Below, one piece after another: positions 36,513-45,063 of a stretch of 64,000 nucleotides of DNA (positions within the stretch are counted from its first letter, which is position 1; each line of letters begins with the position of its first letter). The notes beneath the pieces are model-generated. The model did not search any database and was not told the origin of the DNA. It was given only the letters and a program-made list of their open reading frames with translations. The DNA is taken from the NCBI GenBank assembly GCA_905478855.1, contig CAJQKF010000080.1, positions 1 to 64,000 on the forward strand, read 5' to 3'. The position numbers and the translations under genes were made by a program. This DNA comes from an uncultured Gammaproteobacteria bacterium (GTDB lineage: Bacteria; Pseudomonadota; Gammaproteobacteria; Arenicellales; CAJQKF01).

Positions 36513-36890
36513 ATGACATACAAACGCATGGTAGTTGAAATAGGCATGGGTACTGATCTGCAAGGTGCCGACTACACCAAAGCCGCGATAAGAGCATTAA
36601 AAGACGCCCTATGGCATAACTCATTAACTATAGCACCCGCTCTTGGTTTGCCACGAGAATCTATGATGGTTGAAATTTCCATCGGTGTGGCCAAACCAAA
36701 CCTTGTAGATACAAAGCAAGTGGAAGCAGTTCTACCTTATGGCTCCTCCACCATTGATGTTGTGGAGGGGGGATTGGATATCGTTAGCGATTGCGGCACA
36801 AAAACAACTGTTATCGCGAATGCCGCAGCGGTTGTTTATCTAAATATTGCTGAAGCAAACGGCACCCAAGCAACAAGGGAGACGACTTAA
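36513..36890 (+). CDS. Lin0512-family protein, copy 1
   Basis: A 125-residue protein of the Lin0512 family (TIGR02058/PF09585), whose function is not known. The N-terminus has the family motif region VVEIGMGTDLQGADYTKAAIRALKDAL; the conserved GxGxDxHG appears as GMGTDLQG, with Gln for His. MMVEISIGVAKPN and GSSTIDVVEGGLDI match the rest of the fold. I chose ATG 36513, aligning with its neighbour; an upstream TTG at 36468 is less likely. The stop overlaps the next start (TAATG), so the two paralogues are translationally coupled and could form a hetero-oligomer. Confidence 0.8.
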   Translation: MTYKRMVVEIGMGTDLQGADYTKAAIRALKDALWHNSLTIAPALGLPRESMMVEISIGVAKPNLVDTKQVEAVLPYGSSTIDVVEGGLDIVSDCGTKTTVIANAAAVVYLNIAEANGTQATRETT

Positions 36891-37264
36891 TGACCATCCA
36901 ACGTATTATCCTTGAAATGGGCACTGGTAATGATTTGTACGGTGAAGACTATACAAAAGCCGCCGTAAGAGCCGTACAAGATGCTCTGCACCATAGCTCA
37001 ATAACATTATTTCGTTCTCTCGGCATTGATCGTGATTCGATGATGGTTGAGGTCACCATTGGTGTACAAAAACCAAATCAAGTAAATATTGATGAGGTGG
37101 CAAAACAAATACCCTTTGGCACAGTGATCGTCAATACTACTAAGGGTGGTCTTAATATCAATGATGCAGAGAACGATATCGTAACGGTAATAGCCAGTGC
37201 TGCAGTGGCGGCCCGCCTAGATATACCTAAAGGAAAATATGTTGCGGGCCCACCTACCTCTTAA
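36890..37264 (+). CDS. Lin0512-family protein, copy 2
   Basis: A 124-residue paralogue of the preceding gene; roughly half of the residues match. The motif reads GTGNDLYG, with Tyr in place of the family His, followed by EDYTKAAVRAVQDALHHSS and SMMVEVTIGVQKPNQV. Function unknown. It begins on the last base of the previous stop (TAATG). The redox operon begins 185 bp downstream on the same strand, so co-transcription is possible; the gap contains a 7-bp hairpin (37279-37295) without a T-run. Confidence 0.82.
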   Translation: MTIQRIILEMGTGNDLYGEDYTKAAVRAVQDALHHSSITLFRSLGIDRDSMMVEVTIGVQKPNQVNIDEVAKQIPFGTVIVNTTKGGLNINDAENDIVTVIASAAVAARLDIPKGKYVAGPPTS

Positions 37265-37449
37265 TTCATTCTCTTGCTCGTCAGGACACCTGATGTTGGT
37301 TTCGTTAACGAGAAAACTTCAAAGCAATTTAGCTAACCGATAAACCACTAATCAGGTTCTTGGCAGTCCTTGATATACAATGTAAAAATGTTCTTTAATT
37401 CAGTAATCATGTATCACCTCAATGATCTCGGCAACTCCGGAGATACCCT

Positions 37450-39060
37450 ATGAAACGAACTCCCATAGCAAAATTAGACAACCTTTTTGATCGAAAACCT
37501 GAGTATGCCTTAGTCGGTGAAGTCGACTTAGTAGTTGTGCGTTGGGACGATGATGTATCCGTTTTCTATGGGCGTTGTTTACATCGCGGCGCATTAATGT
37601 CCGATGGTCACGTGCGTGGAAATAATTTAATCTGCGGAGTTCATGATTGGGATTATCGACTGGATACGGGTGTGTCAGAATACGCAAACGAAGAAAAACT
37701 AAAGCGTTTTTCTTGTTGGCTAGAAGATGGAGAAGTCCAAGTAGACGCAGACGAAATCTATCAATGGTCTCAGGATAATCCACAACCCTTTAACCGGAAA
37801 GCCTATCTTGGATTATACGCCGATACCGGTCACGGCACCGCGGAAGAACCGCACAACGGGTTGATCCGTCACTACGCTAAATTTGGACTAAAGAAAACCG
37901 GACATCATGGCCAAGTCGATGCCATGGGCGTTCCGCGTGACGACCTACCAACATGGGATGATATACAAATTATCACCGCCCAACTGCATAAACCACCATT
38001 GCTAGATGACGAACCAGTGGGAACTGAAGTGGTAATAGGTCCTAATGCTAAAAAACCACTAACCCTGAAAATTCCCCTGTTTGTTTCCGATATGAGTTTT
38101 GGAGCACTATCAGAGCCTTCAAAGAGAGCCTTAGCTGCAGGCGCAGAGATGGCTGGAACCGGCATTTGTTCGGGTGAAGGCGGAATGTTGCCGGAAGAAC
38201 AGGAAGAGAACAGCCGATATTTTTACGAATTGGCATCCGCACGTTTTGGCTTCTCGTGGGATAAACTTGACAAGGTGCAGGCGTTTCATTTTAAGGGTGG
38301 CCAGGGCGCGAAAACAGGCACCGGCGGACACCTTCCGGGAGAAAAAGTAAAAGGCAAAATTGCTGAAGTACGTGGATTACAAGAAGGAGAGCCCGCGGTT
38401 TCACCACCTCGTTTTCCAGACTGGACAGACGTGTCTCAAATAAGAGACTTTGCCGATCAAGTTAGAGAACGAACCGGCGGCATACCGATAGGTTATAAAC
38501 TATCTGCACAACATATCGAAAAAGACATAGATGCAGCACTAGATGTTGGTGTTGATTATATTATCCTTGATGGACGAGGCGGCGGAACAGGCGCCGCACC
38601 GATCATATTTCGAGATAATATTTCCGTACCCACAATCCCTGCTTTAGCTCGAGCACGTAAGCATCTTGATCAGCGCGGAAGACAAGATATCAGCCTCGTT
38701 ATTACCGGTGGACTGCGAAAACCTGGGGATTTTGTTAAGGCATTGGCAATGGGAGCTGATGCTATCGCCCTATCCAATTCTGCAATGCAGGCAATTGGCT
38801 GTATTGCAATGCGTGCATGTCATACCAACAACTGTCCGGTTGGTATTGCGAGTCAAAAGCCACATTTAGCATCTCGTATTGTTGTTGAAAAATCAGCAAA
38901 ACAACTTGCAAATTTTTTCACCGCATCGACAGAACTAATGCAGGTAATGGCGCGCGCCTGCGGACACGATCATCTATCCAAACTTTGCGTCAACGATTTG
39001 ACTACATGGAAAAAAGAGATGGCAGATCTATCCGGTGTCAGTTTTGGCGGACCTAAATGA
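37450..39060 (+). CDS. Rieske domain fused to glutamate synthase-like FMN oxidoreductase
   Basis: A 536-residue two-part enzyme. Residues ~1-90 form a Rieske [2Fe-2S] domain with ligands Cys43, His45 (CLHRG), Cys62 and His65 (ICGVHDW). Residues ~140-520 are a GltB-type FMN barrel: SDMSFGALSEPSKRAL, GICSGEGGMLPEE, FKGGQGAKTGTGGHLPG, DGRGGGTGAAP and the Fe-S cysteine cluster CIAMRACHTNNCPVG. It lacks the GltB amidotransferase and C-terminal domains, so it is not a complete glutamate synthase. Electrons probably pass from the Rieske centre to FMN. It leads a five-gene operon and is joined to the next gene by an ATGA overlap. The substrate is unknown. Confidence 0.85.
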   Translation: MKRTPIAKLDNLFDRKPEYALVGEVDLVVVRWDDDVSVFYGRCLHRGALMSDGHVRGNNLICGVHDWDYRLDTGVSEYANEEKLKRFSCWLEDGEVQVDADEIYQWSQDNPQPFNRKAYLGLYADTGHGTAEEPHNGLIRHYAKFGLKKTGHHGQVDAMGVPRDDLPTWDDIQIITAQLHKPPLLDDEPVGTEVVIGPNAKKPLTLKIPLFVSDMSFGALSEPSKRALAAGAEMAGTGICSGEGGMLPEEQEENSRYFYELASARFGFSWDKLDKVQAFHFKGGQGAKTGTGGHLPGEKVKGKIAEVRGLQEGEPAVSPPRFPDWTDVSQIRDFADQVRERTGGIPIGYKLSAQHIEKDIDAALDVGVDYIILDGRGGGTGAAPIIFRDNISVPTIPALARARKHLDQRGRQDISLVITGGLRKPGDFVKALAMGADAIALSNSAMQAIGCIAMRACHTNNCPVGIASQKPHLASRIVVEKSAKQLANFFTASTELMQVMARACGHDHLSKLCVNDLTTWKKEMADLSGVSFGGPK

Positions 39061-39431
39061 TCAGCGCTGAGACCATTATAGACTTCCTTGGAATCTGGGG
39101 AACAATAGGCCTTATCACTGCGGTGATTTTTCTCACCGTGGGTATTGATCGAATTGACGATGACGCTCGTGGCGCCTATGTTTTTCGTATTTTACTAATT
39201 CCCGGCATTATACTGATTTGGCCCATGGTACTGCTCCGTTGGATAACTCTTGAGCTAGGCCGTGACCAACCGCACTCACGCCATCAGCCGCCAAGAGATG
39301 CTCACCTAACAGTATGGGCAGTACTGGCCGTAATGATTATATTAGTTTTCAGCTCGGCAATTTTATTTCGGTCCGAAGTTCCTACAAACTTCATACCAAC
39401 TAAAATTTCATCTAACACGGTCGTAGAATAA
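39057..39431 (+). CDS. Small membrane protein of the redox operon
   Basis: A 124-residue protein with three predicted membrane helices (about 8-28, 42-62 and 87-105) and a short charged loop carrying IDRIDDDARG. HxxxxH-type residues in the loop before helix 3 (HSRHQPPRDAH) could bind metal or haem, but no established motif is present. I do not recognise a family. It overlaps the Rieske-FMN gene by 4 bp and its TAA overlaps the next ATG (TAATG), strong evidence for coordinated translation and probable physical association with its neighbours. Confidence 0.75.
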   Translation: MISAETIIDFLGIWGTIGLITAVIFLTVGIDRIDDDARGAYVFRILLIPGIILIWPMVLLRWITLELGRDQPHSRHQPPRDAHLTVWAVLAVMIILVFSSAILFRSEVPTNFIPTKISSNTVVE

Positions 39432-40522
39432 TGAGTGTTAAATACACACCGGTGCAGTAGAATCGGAACAAGTGGTTCTACGATGGAGTTCTGGCAGTTT
39501 CTGTTTTAGCTTTCTTAGCCTTTTTCCTTTTTCTGACACCCGAACTCCTAAATCACGAGCGACAGGCCGACAAATCAATCCAAAATGCACGAGCATTCGG
39601 GTTGTGTGCATTTTTGATGCTAACGGTTATTCTTTGTATCGGACCATTGGCTAGATTAGATAGACGATTCTTGCCTCTGCTCTACAACAGACGTCATTTT
39701 GGCGTTATGACCGTATTTGTGGCACTTACACACGCAGGTTACATCGTTAACTGGTATTTTAATTTCTCCCATGTGGATAAGTTTCAAGCCGTATTATCTT
39801 CAAATCTAAGTTTTACCCAGCTGATTGGATTTCCGTTTGAAATTTTAGGAATTTTTTCACTTCTAGTTCTATTATTTTTATCAACGACTAGTCACGACTT
39901 TTGGATGAAATTCCTAACCGCACCTGTTTGGAAACGTCTTCACTATCTTATTTACCCGGCGTATGCGGCTCTAGTAGGACATGTTGCACTGGGTATATTG
40001 CAGGACAACCATCAGCCTGCGCTTATGTGGTTCTTTGCTATAAGTTCTGGCACAGTAATATTTCTACATTTACTTGTAGCATTTAAGGAGACTTTCTCTG
40101 GAGACAAAGAAACCGTAATGATGGACGATTGGAATAGGGATGACGGTGATTATTGGGAAGCTATTTGCAAGCCAGAAGAAATTGCAGAAGGCTTTGCCAG
40201 AGTTGCAAAACTGTCAAACGGAGATCGGGTAGCGGTTTTTAAACATCAAGGAAAGCTCTCCGCCATATCAAATGCCTGCGCTCATCAAAATGGACCACTC
40301 GGCGAGGGTAAAATCATCCAATGTCTTGTAACCTGTCCTTGGCACGGGTTTCAATACGACCTTACCAATGGAAGATCACCCGCTCCATTTACAGAAAAAG
40401 TACCTACCTATAACTTAGTTATTACAAACGGCACAGTGCGCGTTAATCCTCAGGCCAATCCCCCTGGCACTTTCGTAGAGCCGCTCGTCGTCAATACTAT
40501 CGATGGACAGGCAACACTATGA
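39431..40522 (+). pseudogene. Ferric reductase-like membrane protein with C-terminal Rieske domain, in-frame TAG at codon 10
   Basis: Reading through TAG 39458-39460 gives 363 residues: helix 1 (GVLAVSVLAFLAFFLFLT), a ferric-reductase-like cytochrome core with candidate haem histidines 89, 101, 171 and 184, and a C-terminal Rieske domain with Cys283, His285 (CAH), Cys302 and His305 (CPWH). The start reads MSVKYTPVQ-stop-NRNKW; in my knowledge of this family the interrupted position is Trp in VQWNR, so TGG to TAG is the likely change. The ATG at 39431 overlaps the upstream stop and the 3' end overlaps the next gene, so this start is well supported. A restart at TTG 39602 would lose helix 1. 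Confidence 0.82.
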
Positions 40523-41277
40523 ATTTACATAAAATACCTTTTTTCGTCGGATATTTAAAACCGCCACGCCAGTTATTCGTTTTCTTGATAATCTGCTCAG
40601 TAGGCTTAATCGTCGGATTTGGGTCGGCCAGTTACTTAACCGGTGCAGCGCAGAATGATCCAGGTGATGGGCGATATCGCTACGACCTTAAACGCCAAAC
40701 ACTTACCGGTTTTTTCGAACTATTGCCGGACCCACTGTTTCATGTCACACAGGGAAGCGCACATATTCCTGTCGGCCATACGTTGATGCTGACCCGTAGC
40801 GGTAAAAGAGGGTTAAATAAGACAAATAGATCACTCGCAGGAAAACTCGTCACCTTAAAGGGCGTTCTCATAAAACGTGGAAGTTTGGATATGCTGCAAG
40901 TAATAGGGCAAATAAAGCCTATAGATAATGCGATTGTTGATATTCCAAAAATTACTATTGAAAACTTGGGTCGTTGGAAAATAGCAGGTGAAATATGTGA
41001 TGGAAAATGTCTTGCTGGTGCTATGCGACCCGGACGAGGTCTCGCTCATAAAGCTTGCGCGAATCTCTGTTTAAGCGGTGGTATACCCGCAGTTTTTGTA
41101 GCCAGTGAAAAAGTTCTAAACGAAGAATATTTCCTGATAACGGGCCCCGATAACACACCGTTACCCGATAAATCCAGCGATTATATCGGCCAGTACATTT
41201 CACTCGAAGGCGACCTGCAACGACGTGGAAGTTTGGTTGTTTTACGAATGGATCCCGAGTCGGTCAAGAAACTATGA
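40519..41277 (+). CDS. Membrane-anchored protein with two CxxxC pairs, family unknown
   Basis: A 252-residue protein with one N-terminal helix (about 19-40) and a soluble remainder, probably facing the periplasm. The notable segment is GEICDGKCLAGAMRPGRG followed by KACANLC: Cys160, Cys164, Cys180 and Cys184, spaced CxxxC-x15-CxxxC, then SGGIPAVF. Two strands, LVTLKGVLIKRGSLDMLQV and ISLEGDLQRRGSLVVLRM, look like an internal beta-repeat, suggesting two similar OB- or barrel-like domains. No named family is recognised. It overlaps the preceding Rieske gene and the next gene by 4 bp each. A metal, cluster or disulfide function is inference. Confidence 0.72.
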   Translation: MNLHKIPFFVGYLKPPRQLFVFLIICSVGLIVGFGSASYLTGAAQNDPGDGRYRYDLKRQTLTGFFELLPDPLFHVTQGSAHIPVGHTLMLTRSGKRGLNKTNRSLAGKLVTLKGVLIKRGSLDMLQVIGQIKPIDNAIVDIPKITIENLGRWKIAGEICDGKCLAGAMRPGRGLAHKACANLCLSGGIPAVFVASEKVLNEEYFLITGPDNTPLPDKSSDYIGQYISLEGDLQRRGSLVVLRMDPESVKKL

Positions 41278-41534
41278 TTTTACGCAAACTAATCGGACTG
41301 TCTGTTATCTCACTTGTAAGCCTTGTGATGTTTTATTTATCACGATTCTGGATATTCAAATGGTGGTCGAGAAAAGGACTATTTGAAATAGATTCAATTA
41401 AACCGAGCGGCGGACTTCTGGGTCATTGGTTAGCCGGTACGCCTTTTCAACCATTTGAATTACTCATCTGGGCCGGTGGAGTTTTTCTTCTATTAACTTT
41501 CTTACAGAAATTATTTCAGAAATTTGATTCCTAA
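41274..41534 (+). CDS. Small membrane protein ending the redox operon
   Basis: An 86-residue protein with two predicted helices (about 5-28 and 58-78) linked by a conserved-looking loop (FEIDSIKPSGGLLGHWLAGTP). No family recognised. ATG 41274 overlaps the previous stop (ATGA). It could be an accessory subunit of the ferric-reductase-like membrane complex. The next gene is 48 bp downstream. Confidence 0.65.
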   Translation: MILRKLIGLSVISLVSLVMFYLSRFWIFKWWSRKGLFEIDSIKPSGGLLGHWLAGTPFQPFELLIWAGGVFLLLTFLQKLFQKFDS

Positions 41535-41582
41535 CAGAAACCTAGTTATGAGTGATAACAAAAACCGAATGGGTGTTTTTAT

Positions 41583-42476
41583 ATGATACAAAAGAAAATT
41601 CAGTGGCCAAATGGTGCTCAATGCGCCTGTGCTATTACATTCGACATGGATGCGGACAGCCTCATTCATATTTCAAAGCCGAAAGACAGCCATCGGCGTC
41701 TATATCCCATATCGATGGGACAATATGGACCGCACTGCGGCATTCCTCGCATTCTGGATACGTATAAAAGACTTGGCTTAAAACAATCTTTTTTCATTCC
41801 CGGATGGTGTATCGATCAATATCCAGAAACAGTAGAAAACATCATTGCAGGCGGTCACGAAATTGGCCATCACGGTTATTTACATGAAGACCCCACTGCA
41901 CATAGTCATGACGAACAAATCGAATGGTTCGACAAAGCTATGGAAACGCATAACCGGATAGTAGGAAAATCTCCCAGAGGATACCGGGCACCGGTTTACA
42001 ATATTACGCAGGGTGTTATTGATTTATTGATCGAAAAAAACTTCAAATATGATAGTTCATTAATGGGGGATGATATCCCGTATGTATTGAATACAGCCAA
42101 TGGTACTTTAATGGAGATACCCGTCCACTGGGGTACGGATGACTGGCCGCCCTTTGCTCATTATGAGGAAATTGGTTATATGATGCCAGTGAAAGCACCG
42201 AGTGTTGGACTTCAAGGGTTCTGGGAAGAATTTGATGCCCAATACGAGGCTGGTGGACTTTGGCATGCGATCTGGCACCCGTTCTTGACCGGACGGCTTG
42301 CTCGTTGGCAACAAGTAGAATGTTGGTTGGAAGATACACTAACAAATAAGAACGTCTGGTTCGCATCGTTGGAGGAAATAACGGCCCATGTAAGGGCCGT
42401 TCAAAAACAAAAACCTGGTGCTATTCGCGAAGATCAACTGCCGTATTATGAAAGCCCACCACGTCAATGGTCTTAA
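41583..42476 (+). CDS. Polysaccharide deacetylase-family protein (PuuE/PgdA-like)
   Basis: A 297-residue NodB-homology enzyme. CAITFDMDADS supplies the metal aspartate region, GGHEIGHHGYLHEDP the HxxxxH-type zinc histidines, and RGYRAPVYNIT the RxxP motif of the family. MEIPVHWGTDDWPPF and GGLWHAIWHPFLTGR resemble the cytoplasmic PuuE (allantoinase-like) and HpPgdA subgroup rather than secreted chitin deacetylases; no signal peptide is present. It follows the redox operon by 48 bp. The ureide-linked reading is supported weakly by the DUF1989 gene converging from the other side. Confidence 0.82.
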   Translation: MIQKKIQWPNGAQCACAITFDMDADSLIHISKPKDSHRRLYPISMGQYGPHCGIPRILDTYKRLGLKQSFFIPGWCIDQYPETVENIIAGGHEIGHHGYLHEDPTAHSHDEQIEWFDKAMETHNRIVGKSPRGYRAPVYNITQGVIDLLIEKNFKYDSSLMGDDIPYVLNTANGTLMEIPVHWGTDDWPPFAHYEEIGYMMPVKAPSVGLQGFWEEFDAQYEAGGLWHAIWHPFLTGRLARWQQVECWLEDTLTNKNVWFASLEEITAHVRAVQKQKPGAIREDQLPYYESPPRQWS

Positions 42477-42492
42477 GTATTTTCAAACAAGG

Positions 42493-43083
42493 CTATACTA
42501 TTTCAAAATGAGCATTGCGTGGTTTGTTGCCACATATCGACGTAATATCCTGTGGGCATGCCGAAAAACAAATAATCAAATCCATTTCGGCACGCATAAC
42601 AATAAAATCACCTTTCTTCGTAGTTGGTAAATTCGGTTTGATTGTTCCATCTTCTTCAACCGGTGTGTTTTGCCATAAGTTGAAGGGGGATGGGGTCTCC
42701 GGTGGCTTGTATCCTTCTGCAACCAAAGCTTCCCAAAGATTATCCGTACAATTACGGTGATAGGTTTTACAACCTAATTTCTCGTACCGATATCGATCAC
42801 ATGCTGCGAGTAACGTATCGTGACAACCCTCAGCGCTATCTTCCATAATTTTCAAAATAGGACGGCGTGTATTGGTAACCATAGTATCGCCAGTTTTAGG
42901 GGTTACCCGCTCAAAAGCAACTCTGCAATGCTCCATGGACATATACTCAGAGATATTTTTAGCATTAAAAGCCCAGCAGTCGACAACCTGAGTACCATGA
43001 GTATTTATCACCCGAATAAGCTGGCGTCGTTTTACAAATGTTGCCTTGCCGTAACGTGCCGGAATTAATTGTTTATCACTCAT
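42493..43083 (-). CDS. DUF1989 / urea carboxylase-associated family protein
   Basis: A 196-residue cytoplasmic protein with the DUF1989 pattern: FVKRRQLIRVINTHGTQVVD, YMSMEHCRVAF, GCHDTLLAACDRYRY, TPSPFNLWQNTPVEEDG and MRAEMDLIICFSACPQDI. Conserved Cys/His residues (GCHD, HRNC, SACPQD) suggest a metal site. Family members are often near urea amidolyase genes or in aminomethyl-transfer contexts, but no urea carboxylase is visible here. It is monocistronic and converges on the deacetylase gene at 17 bp. The exact reaction is unknown. Confidence 0.85.
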   Translation of the reverse strand: MSDKQLIPARYGKATFVKRRQLIRVINTHGTQVVDCWAFNAKNISEYMSMEHCRVAFERVTPKTGDTMVTNTRRPILKIMEDSAEGCHDTLLAACDRYRYEKLGCKTYHRNCTDNLWEALVAEGYKPPETPSPFNLWQNTPVEEDGTIKPNLPTTKKGDFIVMRAEMDLIICFSACPQDITSICGNKPRNAHFEIV

Positions 43084-43314
43084 AATTAGATCTCAAATAA
43101 AGAGTTGTGAAATTAAAACTGTTGACCGGGCTAAGATAGAAACATTTTCGATCATAGAAACTTGTTCATACGAAAAGTGTTAAATTTACCTAGCTACAGC
43201 AAAGAGCTCTTTTTTTACAGAGAAAGATTATAAACTTAAGGTTTATCCTATTCCAATTGCTGACGTATTCATTATGCGTCAGCTGACCAATCAAGACAAC
43301 TTTCAACCAAGCAA

Positions 43315-43920
43315 ATGAATTATCTTCATAACGTATCCGAGTTAAAAAACCGCTACTTCGTAATCCGCCATGGAAATAGTTTAGCGAATCAACAAGCACT
43401 AGTGGTTAGTTCTCCTCAAACAGGCATAGATAATTATGGCCTAACTTCTTTGGGCCAGACACAGGTGGTCAATTCGCTGCAACTAAACACAACATTACCA
43501 GACAACTTTAAAATCATAAGTTCTGATTTTAAACGCGCTAGCGAAACGGCAAAGATTGTTAAACAACATTGTAATTCCCAAAACACAGTCCATTATGACG
43601 TTCGACTCAGAGAGCGTTTTTTTGGGGATTACGATGGCGGGCCCAATACAGCATATGAAAAAATCTGGGCACTAGACGAACAAAACGCGGACCAAGTTGT
43701 TGCTAATGTTGAATCGGCAAATAATGTAACCCGTCGAGCAACCGAGTTAATTGTAGAGTTAGAGCGAAAACATAACAAAAAGTGCTTCCTGTTAGTATCT
43801 CATGGCGATACGCTGCAACTGTTGCAAACAGCGTTTCTCAAAAAATCAGCACAAAACCACAGGTCTGTTAAACACTTGGAAACTGCCGAAATTCGCGAAC
43901 TTATTTTAACTATTATTTGA
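43315..43920 (+). CDS. Histidine phosphatase-family protein
   Basis: A 201-residue phosphoglycerate-mutase-like enzyme. FVIRHGNSLAN holds the phospho-accepting His19 in the RHG motif, SDFKRASETAKIV is the second arginine region, ERFFGDYDGG the acid/base segment, and LLVSHGDTLQLL the second catalytic His. Length is typical of broad small-molecule or phosphosugar phosphatases. Its 3' end overlaps the DksA/TraR-type gene by 8 bp on the opposite strand. Substrate not predictable. Confidence 0.85.
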   Translation: MNYLHNVSELKNRYFVIRHGNSLANQQALVVSSPQTGIDNYGLTSLGQTQVVNSLQLNTTLPDNFKIISSDFKRASETAKIVKQHCNSQNTVHYDVRLRERFFGDYDGGPNTAYEKIWALDEQNADQVVANVESANNVTRRATELIVELERKHNKKCFLLVSHGDTLQLLQTAFLKKSAQNHRSVKHLETAEIRELILTII

Positions 43921-44179
43921 GCTGGCTATCCTTATTACCGCGGCGATTGAACTGTTGTGAGTTAGTTTCCATCTTATCCATTTCAGTCTGGCATGGAATA
44001 CAACGGCGAACTCCTGGAACGGCCTCACGCCTCGCCTGTGGTATTTCAGTTTCACATTCTTCACAATAGAGCAGACTTTCACCTTTAGGTAGACGATTCC
44101 GCACAAGCTTAACCGCATCCTCTACACTCGCATCAATCTGTTCTTGAACAGCACCGTCTCGCGACCAACCACTAGCCAT
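43913..44179 (-). CDS. DksA/TraR C4-type zinc finger protein (YbiI-like)
   Basis: An 88-residue protein matching YbiI closely: MASGWSRDGAVQEQIDAS at the start, C4 zinc finger with Cys39, Cys42, Cys60 and Cys63 (CEEC and CIPC), PQARREAVPGVRRC between them, and the family tail NRRGNKDSQLK. It lacks the coiled coil needed for DksA-type action on RNA polymerase, and the role of YbiI is not established. ATG 44179 has GGAG at 7 nt; an upstream ATG at 44191 is less likely. Convergent 8-bp overlap with the phosphatase gene. Confidence 0.88.
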   Translation of the reverse strand: MASGWSRDGAVQEQIDASVEDAVKLVRNRLPKGESLLYCEECETEIPQARREAVPGVRRCIPCQTEMDKMETNSQQFNRRGNKDSQLK

Positions 44180-44313
44180 TTGAAACTCCAATAATATTCA
44201 TTCAGGACTGGGCTACGCTATCATATTTTGATAACGTTGGTATTTGGGCAGGCATAACGTGAATTCAGATGTACTTTTTTGATCCATCCTAAAATTTCGG
44301 GCAGATACAGAAC

Positions 44314-45045
44314 ATGAATCATACGCAACAACGAATTGAATTAACCGCAGCACTTCGCTGGGCATCCCGACTCGGATGGCAATCCGGCATCTGTAATCAT
44401 TTTAGTCTTGCGGTTGACGAATCAGAAGACGGGCCTGCGGGTATTCTGATCAATCCCCAAGGGTATCAATGGTCTGAATTGACTGCGTCATCCCTCCTTC
44501 TTATGGATCAAGCAGGAAAAATAATCGATGGTGAGGGCAGCGTGGAGCGAACCGCTTTCTTCATTCATTTGGGCATCCACAACGCGGAGCCATTGGCTAA
44601 ATGCGTGCTGCATTCCCATCCTCCGTATACAACAGCAATCATGTGCACAAAGCCCGGTCGACTCGTAAACTGCCATCAAGACAGTCTTATATTCCATAAA
44701 CGTATAGCGTATGACGATAATTTTGGTGGGATTGCAAATAGCGAAAATGAAGGTGGTAGGATCGCTTCTACACTTGCGTCAAAGCCAATCGTTCTAATGG
44801 CGAATCACGGTGTATCAGTTACTGGAAAATCTGTCGCCCATGCGTTGGATGATTTTTACTATCTTGAATCTGCCGCGAAATTTCAGGTACTGGCGCAATC
44901 AACCGGTAATCCGCTTAATATTATTGCTGACGAAGACGCGGACCGTATGGCGTCCGGCTTTGGTACTGATGAAAACCAAATCAAAGGCCATATGGATTCT
45001 ATTTTGCGTATTTTGACCCGTGAAGAACCGGACTTTACGAATTAG
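44314..45045 (+). CDS. Class II aldolase/adducin-family protein
   Basis: A 243-residue protein of the AraD/FucA fold. ALRWASRLGWQSGICNHFSL is the N-terminal pattern; the zinc ligands are in VLHSHPPYTTAIM (HxH) and LMANHGVSVTGKS (third His), and the helix DDFYYLESAAKFQVLAQ follows. Such proteins catalyse aldol cleavage, decarboxylation or epimerisation of sugar phosphates, but many orphan members exist. It is followed 18 bp later by a TauD-like gene on the same strand, forming a two-gene unit. Substrate unknown. Confidence 0.85.
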   Translation: MNHTQQRIELTAALRWASRLGWQSGICNHFSLAVDESEDGPAGILINPQGYQWSELTASSLLLMDQAGKIIDGEGSVERTAFFIHLGIHNAEPLAKCVLHSHPPYTTAIMCTKPGRLVNCHQDSLIFHKRIAYDDNFGGIANSENEGGRIASTLASKPIVLMANHGVSVTGKSVAHALDDFYYLESAAKFQVLAQSTGNPLNIIADEDADRMASGFGTDENQIKGHMDSILRILTREEPDFTN

Positions 45046-45063
45046 CACATTCGAGCCCGTGCA

